Positions 53,076-61,818 are shown, counted from the stretch's first letter. The stretch: 64,000 nt of DNA from Paenisporosarcina sp. HGH0030 (GCF_000411295.1 NZ_KE150421.1:1883451-1947450); one strand, 5' to 3'. Numbers and translations are program-made. Notes: generated by a model not told the origin, from the letters alone.

Positions 53076-53846
53076 TTATTTTGGTTGCATACGAATGGCA
53101 CCATCTAAACGAATTACTTCGCCGTTAAGCATTGGATTTATTAAAATGCTTTCTACTAATTGCGCATATTCACTCGGCTTTCCTAAACGATTCGGGAATG
53201 GCACGGAACTTGCCAAGGAGACTCGTGCTGGTTCAGGCAAACCTTCGAACAACGGCGTTTCGATTAGACCTGGGGCAATCGCCATAACACGAATGCCGTC
53301 TCTAGCAAATTCACGGGCAATCGGTAACGTCATGCCAACGACACCGCCTTTAGAAGCACTGTATGCCACTTGGCCAATTTGACCTTCAAAAGCTGCGACG
53401 GAAGCAGTGTTAATGATGACACCACGTTCCCCTTCTTCGTTCGGATTGTTTTGTTGCATGGCATGAGCAGCAACACGCAATACGTTGAATGTGCCGATTA
53501 GATTCACTTGAATAACTTGTTCGAAGCGATCAAGTGCAAGCGGACCTTTCTGTGATACTACTTTGCCGGGCGTCGCGATGCCTGCACAACTAATCAACGC
53601 ATTGACCTTCCCATAATGTGCCACTACTTTTGCTACATGTTGTTCAACTTGCTGAGCATCCGTGACATTTGTTTGAAAGTAAACTACTTGTTCTTCACCT
53701 AATTCTTTAACCAGTGCTCGCCCACGTTTTTCATTCAAATCAAAAATGGCGACTTTCCCACCCTGAGCGACCAATCGGCGCGTAGTGGCTTCTCCAAGTC
53801 CTGATGCTCCACCCGTTACGATGGCAATGACTTCTGCTGTTATCAT
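53076..53846 (-). CDS. SDR-type 3-hydroxyacyl-CoA dehydrogenase
   Basis: A 256-residue short-chain dehydrogenase resembling type II 3-hydroxyacyl-CoA dehydrogenase (HSD17B10-like). TGGASGLGEA (11-20) is the NAD-binding motif, INTASVAAFEGQ and YSASKGGVVGM hold the catalytic Ser-Tyr-Lys, and the C-terminal APGLIETPLF and NGEVIRLDGAIRM are typical of that subfamily. It oxidises 3-hydroxyacyl-CoA to 3-ketoacyl-CoA, directly before the thiolase step encoded by the overlapping gene (ATGA overlap). Confidence 0.9.
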   Translation of the reverse strand: MITAEVIAIVTGGASGLGEATTRRLVAQGGKVAIFDLNEKRGRALVKELGEEQVVYFQTNVTDAQQVEQHVAKVVAHYGKVNALISCAGIATPGKVVSQKGPLALDRFEQVIQVNLIGTFNVLRVAAHAMQQNNPNEEGERGVIINTASVAAFEGQIGQVAYSASKGGVVGMTLPIAREFARDGIRVMAIAPGLIETPLFEGLPEPARVSLASSVPFPNRLGKPSEYAQLVESILINPMLNGEVIRLDGAIRMQPK

Positions 53847-55012
53847 GACTGTCCCTCCGATTCTGGCAATCTCTCAATAATGGTGGCGTTCGCCATACCC
53901 ATCCCCTCACAAATCGCTAGAAGTCCATATCGTCCATTTGTGCGTTCCAGCTCATGCAACAAAGTGACTAGCAGTTTCGTTCCTGATGCGCCCAATGGAT
54001 GACCGAGTGCTATGGCACCCCCATTGCGATTTAACTTAGACGGATCAGCACCTGTATCCTTTAACCAGGCAAGCGGCACTGGAGCAAAGGCTTCATTTAC
54101 TTCATATACGTCCATATCTTCGATGCTGAGCTTTGCTTTCGCCAATACTTTTTGCGTTGCTGCAATTGGACCCGTCAGCATAAGCGTTGGATCTGATCCA
54201 ACAACAACACGGGTATGAATGCGCGCACGAGGTGTTAGTCCCAATTCCTTTGCTCTTTCAAGCGACATCAACAATACCGCTGAAGCGCCGTCACTCATTT
54301 GACTAGCATTGCCTGCGGTAATTCGTCCCTTTTCATCAAATACCGTTTTCAAACCACCCAGTGTTTCAAGAGTAGTTCCTGCTCTTGGACCTTCATCAAC
54401 AGAAAACAGCTCAGTTGATCCATCTTCGTTTGTCACTTCTATTGGTACTATTTCACTTTCGAATCGACCCTCGGCAATCGCCTGAAAGGCACGTTCATGA
54501 CTTTGTACAGAAAATGCATCCAATTGTTCCCGGGATAAATCCCATTTTTCTGCAATTCGTTCGGCAGACAATCCTTGATTAATGATTTCGTATTGCTCCG
54601 TTAGTTTCTTGCTTGGTTTGGCATCTCCCATATTTGAAAACATCGGTACCCGTGTCATGCTTTCAACACCACCCGCAATCACAATATCCATGTCGCCGGA
54701 TGCGATTGCCTGTGCGGCAAAATGCACCGCTTGCTGGCTGGAACCACATTGACGGTCGATCGTCGTCCCAGGAACTTTGGTTGGAAAGCCAGCTATCAAT
54801 CCTGCTGTTCTTGCAATGTTGCCTCCTTGTTCACCTGCTTGAGAGACACACCCTAAAATGATGTCTTCTACGTCCCCTTTTTCAATTCCGGCCAGTTCGA
54901 TTAATTTTTCCAATACAATTGCGGCCAATTCGTCTGGTCGCATTTGTGCAAATTTCCCTTTTCTCCGACCGACTGCAGTACGTATCCCTTCTATAATCAC
55001 GACTTCTTTCAT
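53843..55012 (-). CDS. acetyl-CoA acyltransferase (thiolase)
   Basis: A 389-residue thiolase. The acyl-accepting C89 is in TTIDRQCGSSQQAVHFAAQ, with the catalytic His in GGAIALGHPLGASGTKLLV and the second Cys in LLAICEGMGMA. It cleaves 3-ketoacyl-CoA in beta-oxidation. I chose ATG 55010-55012 (MKEVVIIEGIRTAVG) after AGAGGTG; the frame is open 16 codons upstream into the FadR operator. First gene of the three-gene operon; an enoyl-CoA hydratase is missing and must be encoded elsewhere. Confidence 0.94.
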   Translation of the reverse strand: MKEVVIIEGIRTAVGRRKGKFAQMRPDELAAIVLEKLIELAGIEKGDVEDIILGCVSQAGEQGGNIARTAGLIAGFPTKVPGTTIDRQCGSSQQAVHFAAQAIASGDMDIVIAGGVESMTRVPMFSNMGDAKPSKKLTEQYEIINQGLSAERIAEKWDLSREQLDAFSVQSHERAFQAIAEGRFESEIVPIEVTNEDGSTELFSVDEGPRAGTTLETLGGLKTVFDEKGRITAGNASQMSDGASAVLLMSLERAKELGLTPRARIHTRVVVGSDPTLMLTGPIAATQKVLAKAKLSIEDMDVYEVNEAFAPVPLAWLKDTGADPSKLNRNGGAIALGHPLGASGTKLLVTLLHELERTNGRYGLLAICEGMGMANATIIERLPESEGQS

Positions 55013-55035
55013 CGTTACACCTCTTTTATCGGAAT

Positions 55036-55053
55036 TGAATGAATATTCACTCA
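55036..55053 (-). promoter_or_regulatory. FadR operator
   Basis: Read on the minus strand TGAGTGAATATTCATTCA differs by one base from the Bacillus FadR (YsiA) consensus TGAATGAATANTCATTCA. It lies 24 bp before the thiolase start. Long-chain acyl-CoA should relieve repression. Confidence 0.82.
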
Positions 55054-55205
55054 CTATCATTTTACAGAACTGTCGTGAAATTTTCTACTCTCTTCTTAGA
55101 ATCTTCTAAGTCTCAGGTCTTAGTAAAAAATGCATTCCAAGCCCGTTTGGTGATTCATGGCGAGTTGGTACGATTAACTTACAATTTGAAAGGAGAGACA
55201 AACAC

Positions 55206-55562
55206 ATGAAAAAATTTGGATTAATCGTAGTTGGGATAATCGCAGGTATTGTGGCGCTTGTCAATTTAGGACCACTTTTAGGTCTTGCATTATCTGCGTT
55301 ACTTGTATTTGCAGGGATGCATTTTTATTTAAAAGGAGGATCTAAGCTGGCTAAAATTTCATGGATAGCGGTCGGAATTATTGGGCTATTGACAGCCGTT
55401 GCGAATGTGCCCGGTTTCTTCGGAATTCTTGCGATTGCTGGATTATGGTATGTCATTCGTGCATGGAAACAACAACCGATTACCTTCTCAGCTCCAATGA
55501 CTGCAACATCTTCAGACCCTTTTATCAACTTTGAAAAACAATGGAACGAACTAAACAAATAG
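55206..55562 (+). CDS. LiaI/Lmo0954-type membrane protein
   Basis: A 118-residue small membrane protein with four helices in two hairpins (LIVVGIIAGIVALVNLGPLL, LALSALLVFAGMHFYL, ISWIAVGIIGLLTAV, FGILAIAGLWYVI). It matches the Lmo0954 family found at the head of PspA/LiaFSR operons. It probably anchors the PspA-type protein at the membrane. ATG 55206 follows AAAGGAGAG. An inverted repeat, CTAAG-N8-CTTAG, about 85-100 bp upstream (55106-55123), could be a LiaR site. Confidence 0.85.
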   Translation: MKKFGLIVVGIIAGIVALVNLGPLLGLALSALLVFAGMHFYLKGGSKLAKISWIAVGIIGLLTAVANVPGFFGILAIAGLWYVIRAWKQQPITFSAPMTATSSDPFINFEKQWNELNK

Positions 55563-55574
55563 GAGGAAAAACAC

Positions 55575-56222
55575 ATGACAACATTATGGAAACGATTCAA
55601 GTATGCATTCGAAGCAGATCTGCACAACGTATTTGACAAAAAGGAACAGAAAAATCCCATCGCCATGTTAAATCAATATATTCGTGAAGCAGAAAAACAA
55701 ACAGAACAAACGGGTCGGTGGATTGAACGCCAAGCGCAATTAAAAGCAGAACTTGAAAAAGAACTACAAGAGACTACAGAAATGCTGGTAAAACGCTCTT
55801 CCCAATTGGAGCTTGCCCAACAAACAAATGAAGGTGAATTAATTGATTTTGCAAAAGCAGAAGTTACAGCCTATACGAACCGAAAAGACGTATTACAAGC
55901 AAGTATTTCTCGGACAATTGAGGAATTATTTGGGCTTGAGCAAAAGTTTGAAGAAATGAAACACAAACTGAAAGATATGAAAGTTCGCCAGTTACAGTTA
56001 ATGGGTAAAGAAAATGTCACTCGTGCCCATCACCAAATGGACCGCGTCCTTCAACCTGAAGCTGCAAAGAACGGTGAAAAAAGGTTATTGGCCTTTGATG
56101 AAATGGAACAGTACATCGAACGACTGGGTCAACGCATTGAAAAACAGCATGATGTATCATCCATGGAACGCAGATTAGAAATGCTAGAAAAAAAAGAACA
56201 ACCTCAATCTGAAATTGTGTAA
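55575..56222 (+). CDS. liaH: PspA/IM30 family protein (LiaH-like)
   Basis: A 215-residue, almost entirely helical coiled-coil protein. WKRFKYAFEADLHNVFDKKE followed by NPIAMLNQYIREAE is the PspA/Vipp1 N-terminal helix, and long heptad segments fill the rest. Such proteins assemble under the membrane and protect it during envelope stress. It starts 12 bp after the LiaI-type gene, and a hairpin with four T follows it. Confidence 0.9.
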   Translation: MTTLWKRFKYAFEADLHNVFDKKEQKNPIAMLNQYIREAEKQTEQTGRWIERQAQLKAELEKELQETTEMLVKRSSQLELAQQTNEGELIDFAKAEVTAYTNRKDVLQASISRTIEELFGLEQKFEEMKHKLKDMKVRQLQLMGKENVTRAHHQMDRVLQPEAAKNGEKRLLAFDEMEQYIERLGQRIEKQHDVSSMERRLEMLEKKEQPQSEIV

Positions 56223-56238
56223 AATAAAGTAAAGAATT

Positions 56239-56265
56239 GGAGAAGGCGCCTGTCCTTCTCCTTTT
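56239..56265 (+). terminator. partial terminator between liaH and liaF
   Basis: GGAGAAGG and CCTTCTCC form an 8-bp stem followed by four T. The short T tract suggests partial read-through, giving more LiaI/LiaH than LiaFSR. Confidence 0.7.
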
Positions 56266-56335
56266 AATTCATATAATACCTCCTTCGATTTACTTGTGGG
56301 AGAGGCTAAGCTGTTACGAAAAAGGAGGAATAGCT

Positions 56336-57037
56336 TTGCAACGTTTTTCAACTGAACGCATTACATTTTGGCTATTGGCTGCCTTGCTTCTTATATTTAT
56401 CGAGGCGATGTTCTTCCACAATGGAAGTGTGTTATTCGTTCTTTTTGGTATCGGGTTAATTTATATTAGTTTACGCAGAAGAAACCGCTTATTTTTCTGG
56501 AGTGGTGTCGCTTCTTTGGGAATCGCCTTGCTTTCCATGTGGAGTTTACGCTTATTAATTGCCGCAACCATGGTGTATGTTTTAGTGCGACTTTGGAAGG
56601 GTGATGAAACTCAACAAGTCATTGAGCCATTCCTCAGTGATTTAGAAACACCGAACGCAATCATTCAGAACAAACTCTTTTCAGTTCAATCTACACCTTT
56701 CCAGGCATATGAATGGCAGGATGTTCACATTCAAGGTATTTACGGAAACATCACAATTGATACGACCCAAACTGTGTTGCCAAAAGGGACTTCACTAGTT
56801 TCCGTTCGACAAGGTATTGGAAAAATCAGTGTGGCCGTTCCTTATGAAATCCCTGTGCGAATCCATTACACAACACTACTCGGAGATGCTCGACTTTTTG
56901 GTTCTAGTAAAAGACGTTTATGGAATCAATCGATTGTCCTTCAAGATGGCTATGCAGAAGCTCAAGGCAACGCAACGTCTGAATTGGTCATCGCTGTATC
57001 GACTTGGCTTGGAGATGTAGAGGTGACTCGCAAATGA
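56336..57037 (+). CDS. liaF: LiaF-like membrane protein
   Basis: A 233-residue protein. Four N-terminal helices (about 10-105) are followed by a DUF2154/cell-wall-active antibiotics response domain with NKLFSVQSTPFQAYEWQDVH, IQGIYGNITIDTTQTVLPKG and IPVRIHYTTLLGDARLFGS. In B. subtilis LiaF inhibits LiaRS in the absence of stress. The start is TTG 56336-56338 after AAAGGAGG; the open frame upstream runs through the terminator hairpin and is not coding. Confidence 0.88.
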   Translation: MQRFSTERITFWLLAALLLIFIEAMFFHNGSVLFVLFGIGLIYISLRRRNRLFFWSGVASLGIALLSMWSLRLLIAATMVYVLVRLWKGDETQQVIEPFLSDLETPNAIIQNKLFSVQSTPFQAYEWQDVHIQGIYGNITIDTTQTVLPKGTSLVSVRQGIGKISVAVPYEIPVRIHYTTLLGDARLFGSSKRRLWNQSIVLQDGYAEAQGNATSELVIAVSTWLGDVEVTRK

Positions 57038-58083
57038 GTGGATTCATCGGACGCACTTTACTCTTATTTTTAATTCTTATCGCATTCGTTGTAGGGTTAT
57101 TAACGTATATTTTAGGATGGCCTTCTTACGGAACATGGTTTCCTTTGTGGTCAGTAGAAGAAGGGGATTTACCTATTTCCATATGGATGGCAATTTTACT
57201 GTTCAGCATCAGCATAGGCACCACTTTCTCCAGCACGCAGGTGGCAAGAAAAAGAGAACGAGCGATTGACAACTATTTACAGGTCGTCACGAATACTGAT
57301 CAACAAAATGATGGATTGGCTGCTCCAAAAGTTTCCCCCAAGTTAACTAAGACTTTGAGTGATGTGACAACGCTGATTGCTACGCAAAAAAGAAGTTTGC
57401 AGCGAATGTCAGACGAACGGGCAGAAGGCGAAGACAAGCGAATTCAGGAACGCATCATTCAGGAACGCCAGCGGTTAGCACGGGAACTTCACGATTCTGT
57501 TTCCCAACAATTATTCGCTGCATCCATGCTATTATCGTCAATTACGGAACAGCAGGAAAACGACGTTCCCAAACCACTGGCACAAGCTGAAAAAATGGTC
57601 CAGCAAGCACAGCTTGAAATGCGTGCCCTTTTGCTCCATTTGCGTCCTGCAGCGCTTCATAATAAATCATTGGCTCATGGCCTGGAAGAATTACTTTTTG
57701 AATTGCAACAAAAGGTGCACTTCACCATCCGCTTCCGACTTGAGGATATCTCCCTTTCCAAAGGTGCGGAAGACCACTTATTCCGCATTGCACAAGAAAC
57801 ACTTTCCAATACCTTGCGCCATGCAAACGCCACTGAAGTCGACATTCTCTTTGTGGAGAGAGACGGCCTTGCTATATTCCGTGTACAGGATAACGGAATC
57901 GGATTTATGAATGATGAGGGCAAAACAGGTTCTTACGGGTTGCATCATATTCAAGAACGGGCAGTTGAAATGGGTGGAACAAGCAAGGTTGTTTCAATCC
58001 CATCACAAGGAACGATAGTGGAAGTAAAAGTCCCGGTTGAGAAAGGATTGGAAACAGATGATACGAATCGTACTCGTGGATGA
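57034..58083 (+). CDS. liaS: LiaS-like sensor histidine kinase
   Basis: A 349-residue membrane kinase with two helices (about 7-30 and 45-70) and a short extracytoplasmic loop. The HisKA_3 phosphoacceptor is in RQRLARELHDSVSQQLFAAS, and the HATPase domain has AQETLSNTLRHANATEVDIL and DNGIGF, GSYGLHHIQERA. It is the NarL-type intramembrane-sensing kinase of the LiaFSR system. The ATG overlaps the liaF stop (ATGA). Confidence 0.92.
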   Translation: MSGFIGRTLLLFLILIAFVVGLLTYILGWPSYGTWFPLWSVEEGDLPISIWMAILLFSISIGTTFSSTQVARKRERAIDNYLQVVTNTDQQNDGLAAPKVSPKLTKTLSDVTTLIATQKRSLQRMSDERAEGEDKRIQERIIQERQRLARELHDSVSQQLFAASMLLSSITEQQENDVPKPLAQAEKMVQQAQLEMRALLLHLRPAALHNKSLAHGLEELLFELQQKVHFTIRFRLEDISLSKGAEDHLFRIAQETLSNTLRHANATEVDILFVERDGLAIFRVQDNGIGFMNDEGKTGSYGLHHIQERAVEMGGTSKVVSIPSQGTIVEVKVPVEKGLETDDTNRTRG

Positions 58084-58696
58084 TCATGAAATGGTCCGAA
58101 TAGGCGTGTCCGCATACTTACAGGCACAATCAGATATGGACGTAATCGGCGAAGCTGTCAATGGTAAGGAAGCTGTTGATCTGGTACTGTCCCTGCGTCC
58201 GGATATCGTGCTGATGGATATGGTCATGCCCATCATGAATGGCGCAGAAGCCACGAAAGAAATAATTGCCCAATGGCCTCAAGCGAAAATCATGATTGTC
58301 ACGAGTTTCCTTGATGATGATAAAGTGTACCCTGCTCTTGAAGCAGGTGCTGTCAGTTATGTAATGAAGACATCCAAAGCGAAACAAATCGCCGATGCCA
58401 TTCGCGATACATTGTCTGGTCAGGCGGTTTTAGAGCCTGAAGTCACAAACAAAATGATGAAACGAATGCGTCAAGGGCAAAGTCGTCCGCTACACGATGA
58501 GTTGACTGATCGCGAACACGAAATCCTGTTATTAATGGCTAAAGGCCGCAGCAATCAAGACATTGCAGATGAATTGTTTATAGCCTTAAAAACCGTTAAA
58601 ACACATGTCAGCAATATTCTTTCCAAGCTCGAGGTGCAAGATCGCACCCAAGCAGTCGTCTATGCGTTTCAGCAAGATCTAGTTCCTAAAAATTAA
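58058..58696 (+). CDS. liaR: LiaR-like response regulator
   Basis: A 212-residue NarL/LuxR-type regulator. The receiver has D8-D9 (VLVDDHEM) and the phospho-acceptor D54 (IVLMDMVMP), with K at KTSKAKQ; the LuxR helix-turn-helix is ELTDREHEILLLMAKGRSNQ followed by DIADELFIALKTVKTHVSNI. It should be phosphorylated by LiaS and activate the operon. It overlaps liaS by 26 bp. ATG 58058-58060 follows AAAGGA. Confidence 0.93.
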   Translation: MIRIVLVDDHEMVRIGVSAYLQAQSDMDVIGEAVNGKEAVDLVLSLRPDIVLMDMVMPIMNGAEATKEIIAQWPQAKIMIVTSFLDDDKVYPALEAGAVSYVMKTSKAKQIADAIRDTLSGQAVLEPEVTNKMMKRMRQGQSRPLHDELTDREHEILLLMAKGRSNQDIADELFIALKTVKTHVSNILSKLEVQDRTQAVVYAFQQDLVPKN

Positions 58697-58726
58697 AACA
58701 ACCTTCCAGTTGGAAGGTTGTTTTTT
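58697..58726 (+). terminator. terminator of the liaIHFSR-like operon
   Basis: ACAACCTTCC pairs with GGAAGGTTGT, followed by six T. Confidence 0.92.
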
Positions 58727-58740
58727 ATTTACGAGAGATG

Positions 58741-59116
58741 TTTTCACCATTTCGCGGGCTGTTATAGAGAGTTTGTAAATACTTATCTACATTTCGCGAG
58801 TCGTTATCGAGATTTCACGATGGTTTATCTACATTTCGGCAAGCGATATCTTCATTTCACTAAACTTTATCTAGAATTCGTACTCTCATTTCAAAAATTC
58901 ATCTTTTCCACACAATTTGAACGCGCTTGTAATGGTGGCAGTTGGTACCCAACCGGCCACATTTTTTTGGTGATATCTCGATTTCGCGAGTCGTTATCGA
59001 GATTTCACGATGGTTTATCTACATTTCGACAAGCGATATCTACATTTCACTAAACTTTATCTAGAATTCGTACTCTCATTTCAAAAATTCATCTTTTCCA
59101 CACAATTTGAACGCGC
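58741..59116 (+). repeat. 21-bp-period repeat block B with internal 136-bp duplication
   Basis: Units begin at 58741, 58762, 58783, 58804, 58825, 58846, 58867 and 58888, exactly 21 bp apart, mostly TTATCNNNATTTC. A tail TTCATCTTTTCCACACAATT follows. The segment 58791-58926 recurs at 58981-59116 with only two differences (g/a at 58839/59029, t/a at 58852/59042), so the block was duplicated recently; a 54-bp unrelated linker separates the copies. Confidence 0.92.
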
Positions 59117-59152
59117 AAAAAAAATGACTTTGACATTGTTTCTTTCAAAGTC
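59117..59152 (-). terminator. terminator of the DinB gene
   Basis: On the minus strand TGACTTTGA and TCAAAGTCA pair and are followed by eight T. Confidence 0.88.
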
Positions 59153-59170
59153 ACCTCTTCTATGCTTTAA

Positions 59171-59641
59171 TTACTCCGATACGGCCGTCACTTTATTCAA
59201 TGCAAAAATGATGCCTGCGTGAACCCCTTCATGCCAGATAGCAAATTGAATAACTGCCTCAACCGTTGCCATGTCATGGAATTTTCCTAAGGACATTACA
59301 TCTGGCATTTGTTGATCTAGTTTTCCAGTCAGGAATTCTTTGACTCTAGCAGGTTGTTCTGCCAAAGCACTCAGCAATTGCTCGTTCGTTGGTGGGGCAT
59401 CTGTCCAATCAGATGGCTTTGTTCCAGATCCAAATAACTTAGCCCATTCAGGATGAACAACCTCATATTCAGGCAATCCACGATGAACTAAATTTTCCAT
59501 CGATACAAAAATATGACCGACATGCCAACGGATTGTATTGTGAAACCCTTCAGGTTGGATGTCCCATTGTTCATCCTTTACTGATTGCAAATGCCCTTGC
59601 GTATAAATTCGTGCAAAGTTTAATTGACCTAATGTCTCCAT
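59171..59641 (-). CDS. DinB superfamily protein
   Basis: A 156-residue four-helix-bundle protein of the DinB/YfiT type. IRWHVGHIFVSMENL and IWHEGVHAGII contain the His residues that form the metal site, as in bacillithiol/mycothiol-dependent transferases (BstA-like). Function may be thiol transfer, but the substrate is unknown. ATG 59641 follows AAAAGGGG. Confidence 0.85.
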   Translation of the reverse strand: METLGQLNFARIYTQGHLQSVKDEQWDIQPEGFHNTIRWHVGHIFVSMENLVHRGLPEYEVVHPEWAKLFGSGTKPSDWTDAPPTNEQLLSALAEQPARVKEFLTGKLDQQMPDVMSLGKFHDMATVEAVIQFAIWHEGVHAGIIFALNKVTAVSE

Positions 59642-59725
59642 GTCATTACCCCTTTTAGATTCAGTATCAATTAAGCGTAGCTGAATCTCTTACAAAAGGA
59701 AACAAAAAAAATTCAATACCATGTT

Positions 59726-59953
59726 TTATTCAAACGCCACATTATGTTGGGCGGAATCCTGATTTGCCCACGTAATGACTGTTCCAGGAGAGATGGTCAT
59801 GCTTTCTTCACTAAAAGCGTAATGAGCAATATCTAGTTTCACTTCCCCGGAATTTGAAGCGTCCTCTTCCACATTCACTTTCATCTTCATCACTGGATGC
59901 GGTTCACAGTAAACAGAGAACTCTCCATCTTCATTGAAGACAAAGCTAGCCAT
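59726..59953 (-). pseudogene. tandem cupredoxin fragment, truncated at both ends
   Basis: The 75-codon frame holds the C-terminal half of one blue-copper domain (GEFSVYCEPHPVMKMKVNV, with the Cys, His and Met ligands) followed by the N-terminal half of a second (MTISPGTVITWANQDSAQHN, with the first His ligand). Upstream in frame GPRTSKGD looks like more of domain one before a stop; the second domain lacks its Cys/His/Met end. Neither domain can bind copper normally. No signal peptide remains. It looks like an internal piece of an exported cupredoxin gene, although a ribosome site precedes the first ATG. Confidence 0.55.
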
Positions 59954-60002
59954 ATCTCCTTTTGAGGTCCTGGGTCCAACTTCGTTTCTCTATTTATAGA
60001 AT

Positions 60003-60033
60003 AAAAAAAGCAACTCCAAATTTCAGAGTTGCT
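60003..60033 (-). terminator. terminator of the channel gene
   Basis: On the minus strand AGCAACTC and GAGTTGCT pair around a T-rich loop and are followed by seven T. Confidence 0.88.
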
Positions 60034-60045
60034 GCTTTTCACTAC

Positions 60046-61818
60046 TTAAGGTCGAAATGGATCATCTTTTGGTTTCGTGCTGTTCCAGCTATCATGAGCG
60101 TCCTTGTTGAATGAAGATCCTTCATTTGGAGGAGTTTCATCGTATGGATAAACTTCATCCGGTGAAGGCGTGTTATATCCTTCATCAACTGGGTTCACCG
60201 GGTTAGCAGGATTCACTTCATCTACATGTGGTGTAAACCCACGTAAACTTTGCTCTTTATTTTTCTCGGGTTGGAAAGATTCTTTCAATGATTCTTTAAT
60301 TGTTTCTTTTTCAGCTTTATAGTTTTCTTTTGACACTTCAGCATCCTGCAAACTCTTTTCCATCTTACTTAAATAACGAGCAGCATGTTCGCGTCCGCCT
60401 AAACCAAATGCCAGACCGAATGCTAATGCCACGCCGCCTAAGATTAGGATAAATGCAGAGTTAATAATCGAAGCTGCAATGCCCAACTGATCTAGAGCCA
60501 TAAAGAATGCGAATGCAAGAATCGCATATTTGGCAACGTAACGTAATACGTGTGGAGTCCCTGTAGAATGACTCATCACACTGCCAACTAATTGTTCTGC
60601 CATATTTGCTAACCAGAAACCAACTGCCAAAATGATGATTGCAGCGATTACTGATGGCAAGTATGCAAAAATACCAGTTGCTAATGTAACCATAAATTCT
60701 AGTTCAAGTAGTTGTAAAGCTTCTACAACAAACAATAAGATAATGATTACTTGTACGACTGTACCAAGTAGAGAAGCGAAAGATGGAGCTGAACCAGCAC
60801 ATGATTTGAAGCCCATTTTACCGTAAATTGAATTGACACCCAATTTTTCTAGCAATGAAACTACAATGTCTTTCACCCATTTAGCAGCAACAATTCCCAC
60901 CAATAAAAGAATGATAGCAATTGCGATTTTCGGCAACATTGCCAAAATGTCGTTCAACATACCGACTGCGGGACCAGAAATTCCGTCTAAATCTAAAATT
61001 TCAAGAGCAGTGATGGATACTGGAATCATGATAAGAATAAACGCGATTATTCCTACAACCTTAGAAATACTTGTCCCTTCAAAGAAAGAAGAAATGTTCA
61101 AGCGATCTGCCAAGCGGTCTGCACCAGCTGATTGTAAAAACTTCTCTAGTAAATTACGAACTAGTTTCGCAACAAACGAACCAATAAAGAATACAATTGC
61201 CGCAGATACTAGCTTCGGAATAAAGTTGAAGAAGCTAGCAAGCATTCCTTCAAACGGTCCACTTAATCCATCAATTCCAAGAGCATTTAGTACCGCTGGA
61301 ATGAAGAGTAAGAAAATAAGATAATAAGCAACGTTAGCTGCTGTATCAGTCCATTTAGCTTGATCGGCAGGATTTGGTTCCATACCTGTTTTCGCAACAT
61401 ATTTGTTCAGGTTCAGCTTGTTGCCAGCCATTTGAATGACTTTCTTAACAACTGTTGCTAAGACCCAAGCAAATAATAAGATTAAACCGGCTTTTAAAAT
61501 GTTAAGGAAAGCACCAGTTAACCCTGAATACATGGAAACAAACGGCATTGCCATAGCATTCAAGTTCAATATATTAAAAAATAAAACAAAAGCTAGAATC
61601 AAGATGACGACGAAGACGACTTTACTGATAATCTTTTCGACTGTCCATTTTTCGTTTTTATTTCCTAATCGCTCATTAACACGAGCTTTGCGTAACATTT
61701 TGTAAGTAAGATTTTCTAAGAACTTTGCCACGAAAAATCCGATTAATAATACCAATAAAGCTAGCAAAAGTTCTGGTAAAAATGAGAGAGTATCTCTCCA
61801 ATAGTAACGATCCATCAT
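60046..61818 (-). CDS. TM-helix-repeat mechanosensitive-channel-like protein
   Basis: A 590-residue membrane protein with repeated 'conserved TM helix' modules (PF05552 type): LPELLLALLVLLIGFFVAKF, LNILKAGLILLFAWVLATVV, FNFIPKLVSAAIVFFIGSFV, LPKIAIAIILLLVGIVAAKW and LPSVIAAIIILAVGFWLANM, each beginning with a P-x-x-x-A/L pattern. The last module leads to AFGLAFGLGGREHAARYLSK, the pore-like end shared with small-conductance MS channels. The C-terminal 100 residues are charged and Pro/Asn-rich, probably cytoplasmic. Exact conduction function is unknown. Confidence 0.88.
   Translation of the reverse strand: MMDRYYWRDTLSFLPELLLALLVLLIGFFVAKFLENLTYKMLRKARVNERLGNKNEKWTVEKIISKVVFVVILILAFVLFFNILNLNAMAMPFVSMYSGLTGAFLNILKAGLILLFAWVLATVVKKVIQMAGNKLNLNKYVAKTGMEPNPADQAKWTDTAANVAYYLIFLLFIPAVLNALGIDGLSGPFEGMLASFFNFIPKLVSAAIVFFIGSFVAKLVRNLLEKFLQSAGADRLADRLNISSFFEGTSISKVVGIIAFILIMIPVSITALEILDLDGISGPAVGMLNDILAMLPKIAIAIILLLVGIVAAKWVKDIVVSLLEKLGVNSIYGKMGFKSCAGSAPSFASLLGTVVQVIIILLFVVEALQLLELEFMVTLATGIFAYLPSVIAAIIILAVGFWLANMAEQLVGSVMSHSTGTPHVLRYVAKYAILAFAFFMALDQLGIAASIINSAFILILGGVALAFGLAFGLGGREHAARYLSKMEKSLQDAEVSKENYKAEKETIKESLKESFQPEKNKEQSLRGFTPHVDEVNPANPVNPVDEGYNTPSPDEVYPYDETPPNEGSSFNKDAHDSWNSTKPKDDPFRP

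Noticed and set aside
55106-55123. LiaR operator upstream of the LiaI-type gene
   Set aside because: CTAAG-N8-CTTAG is suggestive, but I cannot match it to a known LiaR consensus with confidence, so it is mentioned only with the gene.
58718-59053. Open frame of 111 codons with heptads like YLHFGKR over the repeat block
   Set aside because: It starts at a TTG inside the liaR terminator, has no ribosome site, and its heptads follow from the 21-bp DNA repeat. I report the repeat rather than a protein; translation is left as a test.
58741-59116. CRISPR array
   Set aside because: Unit period is 21 bp with no separate repeat and spacer lengths, and no cas genes are in the window.
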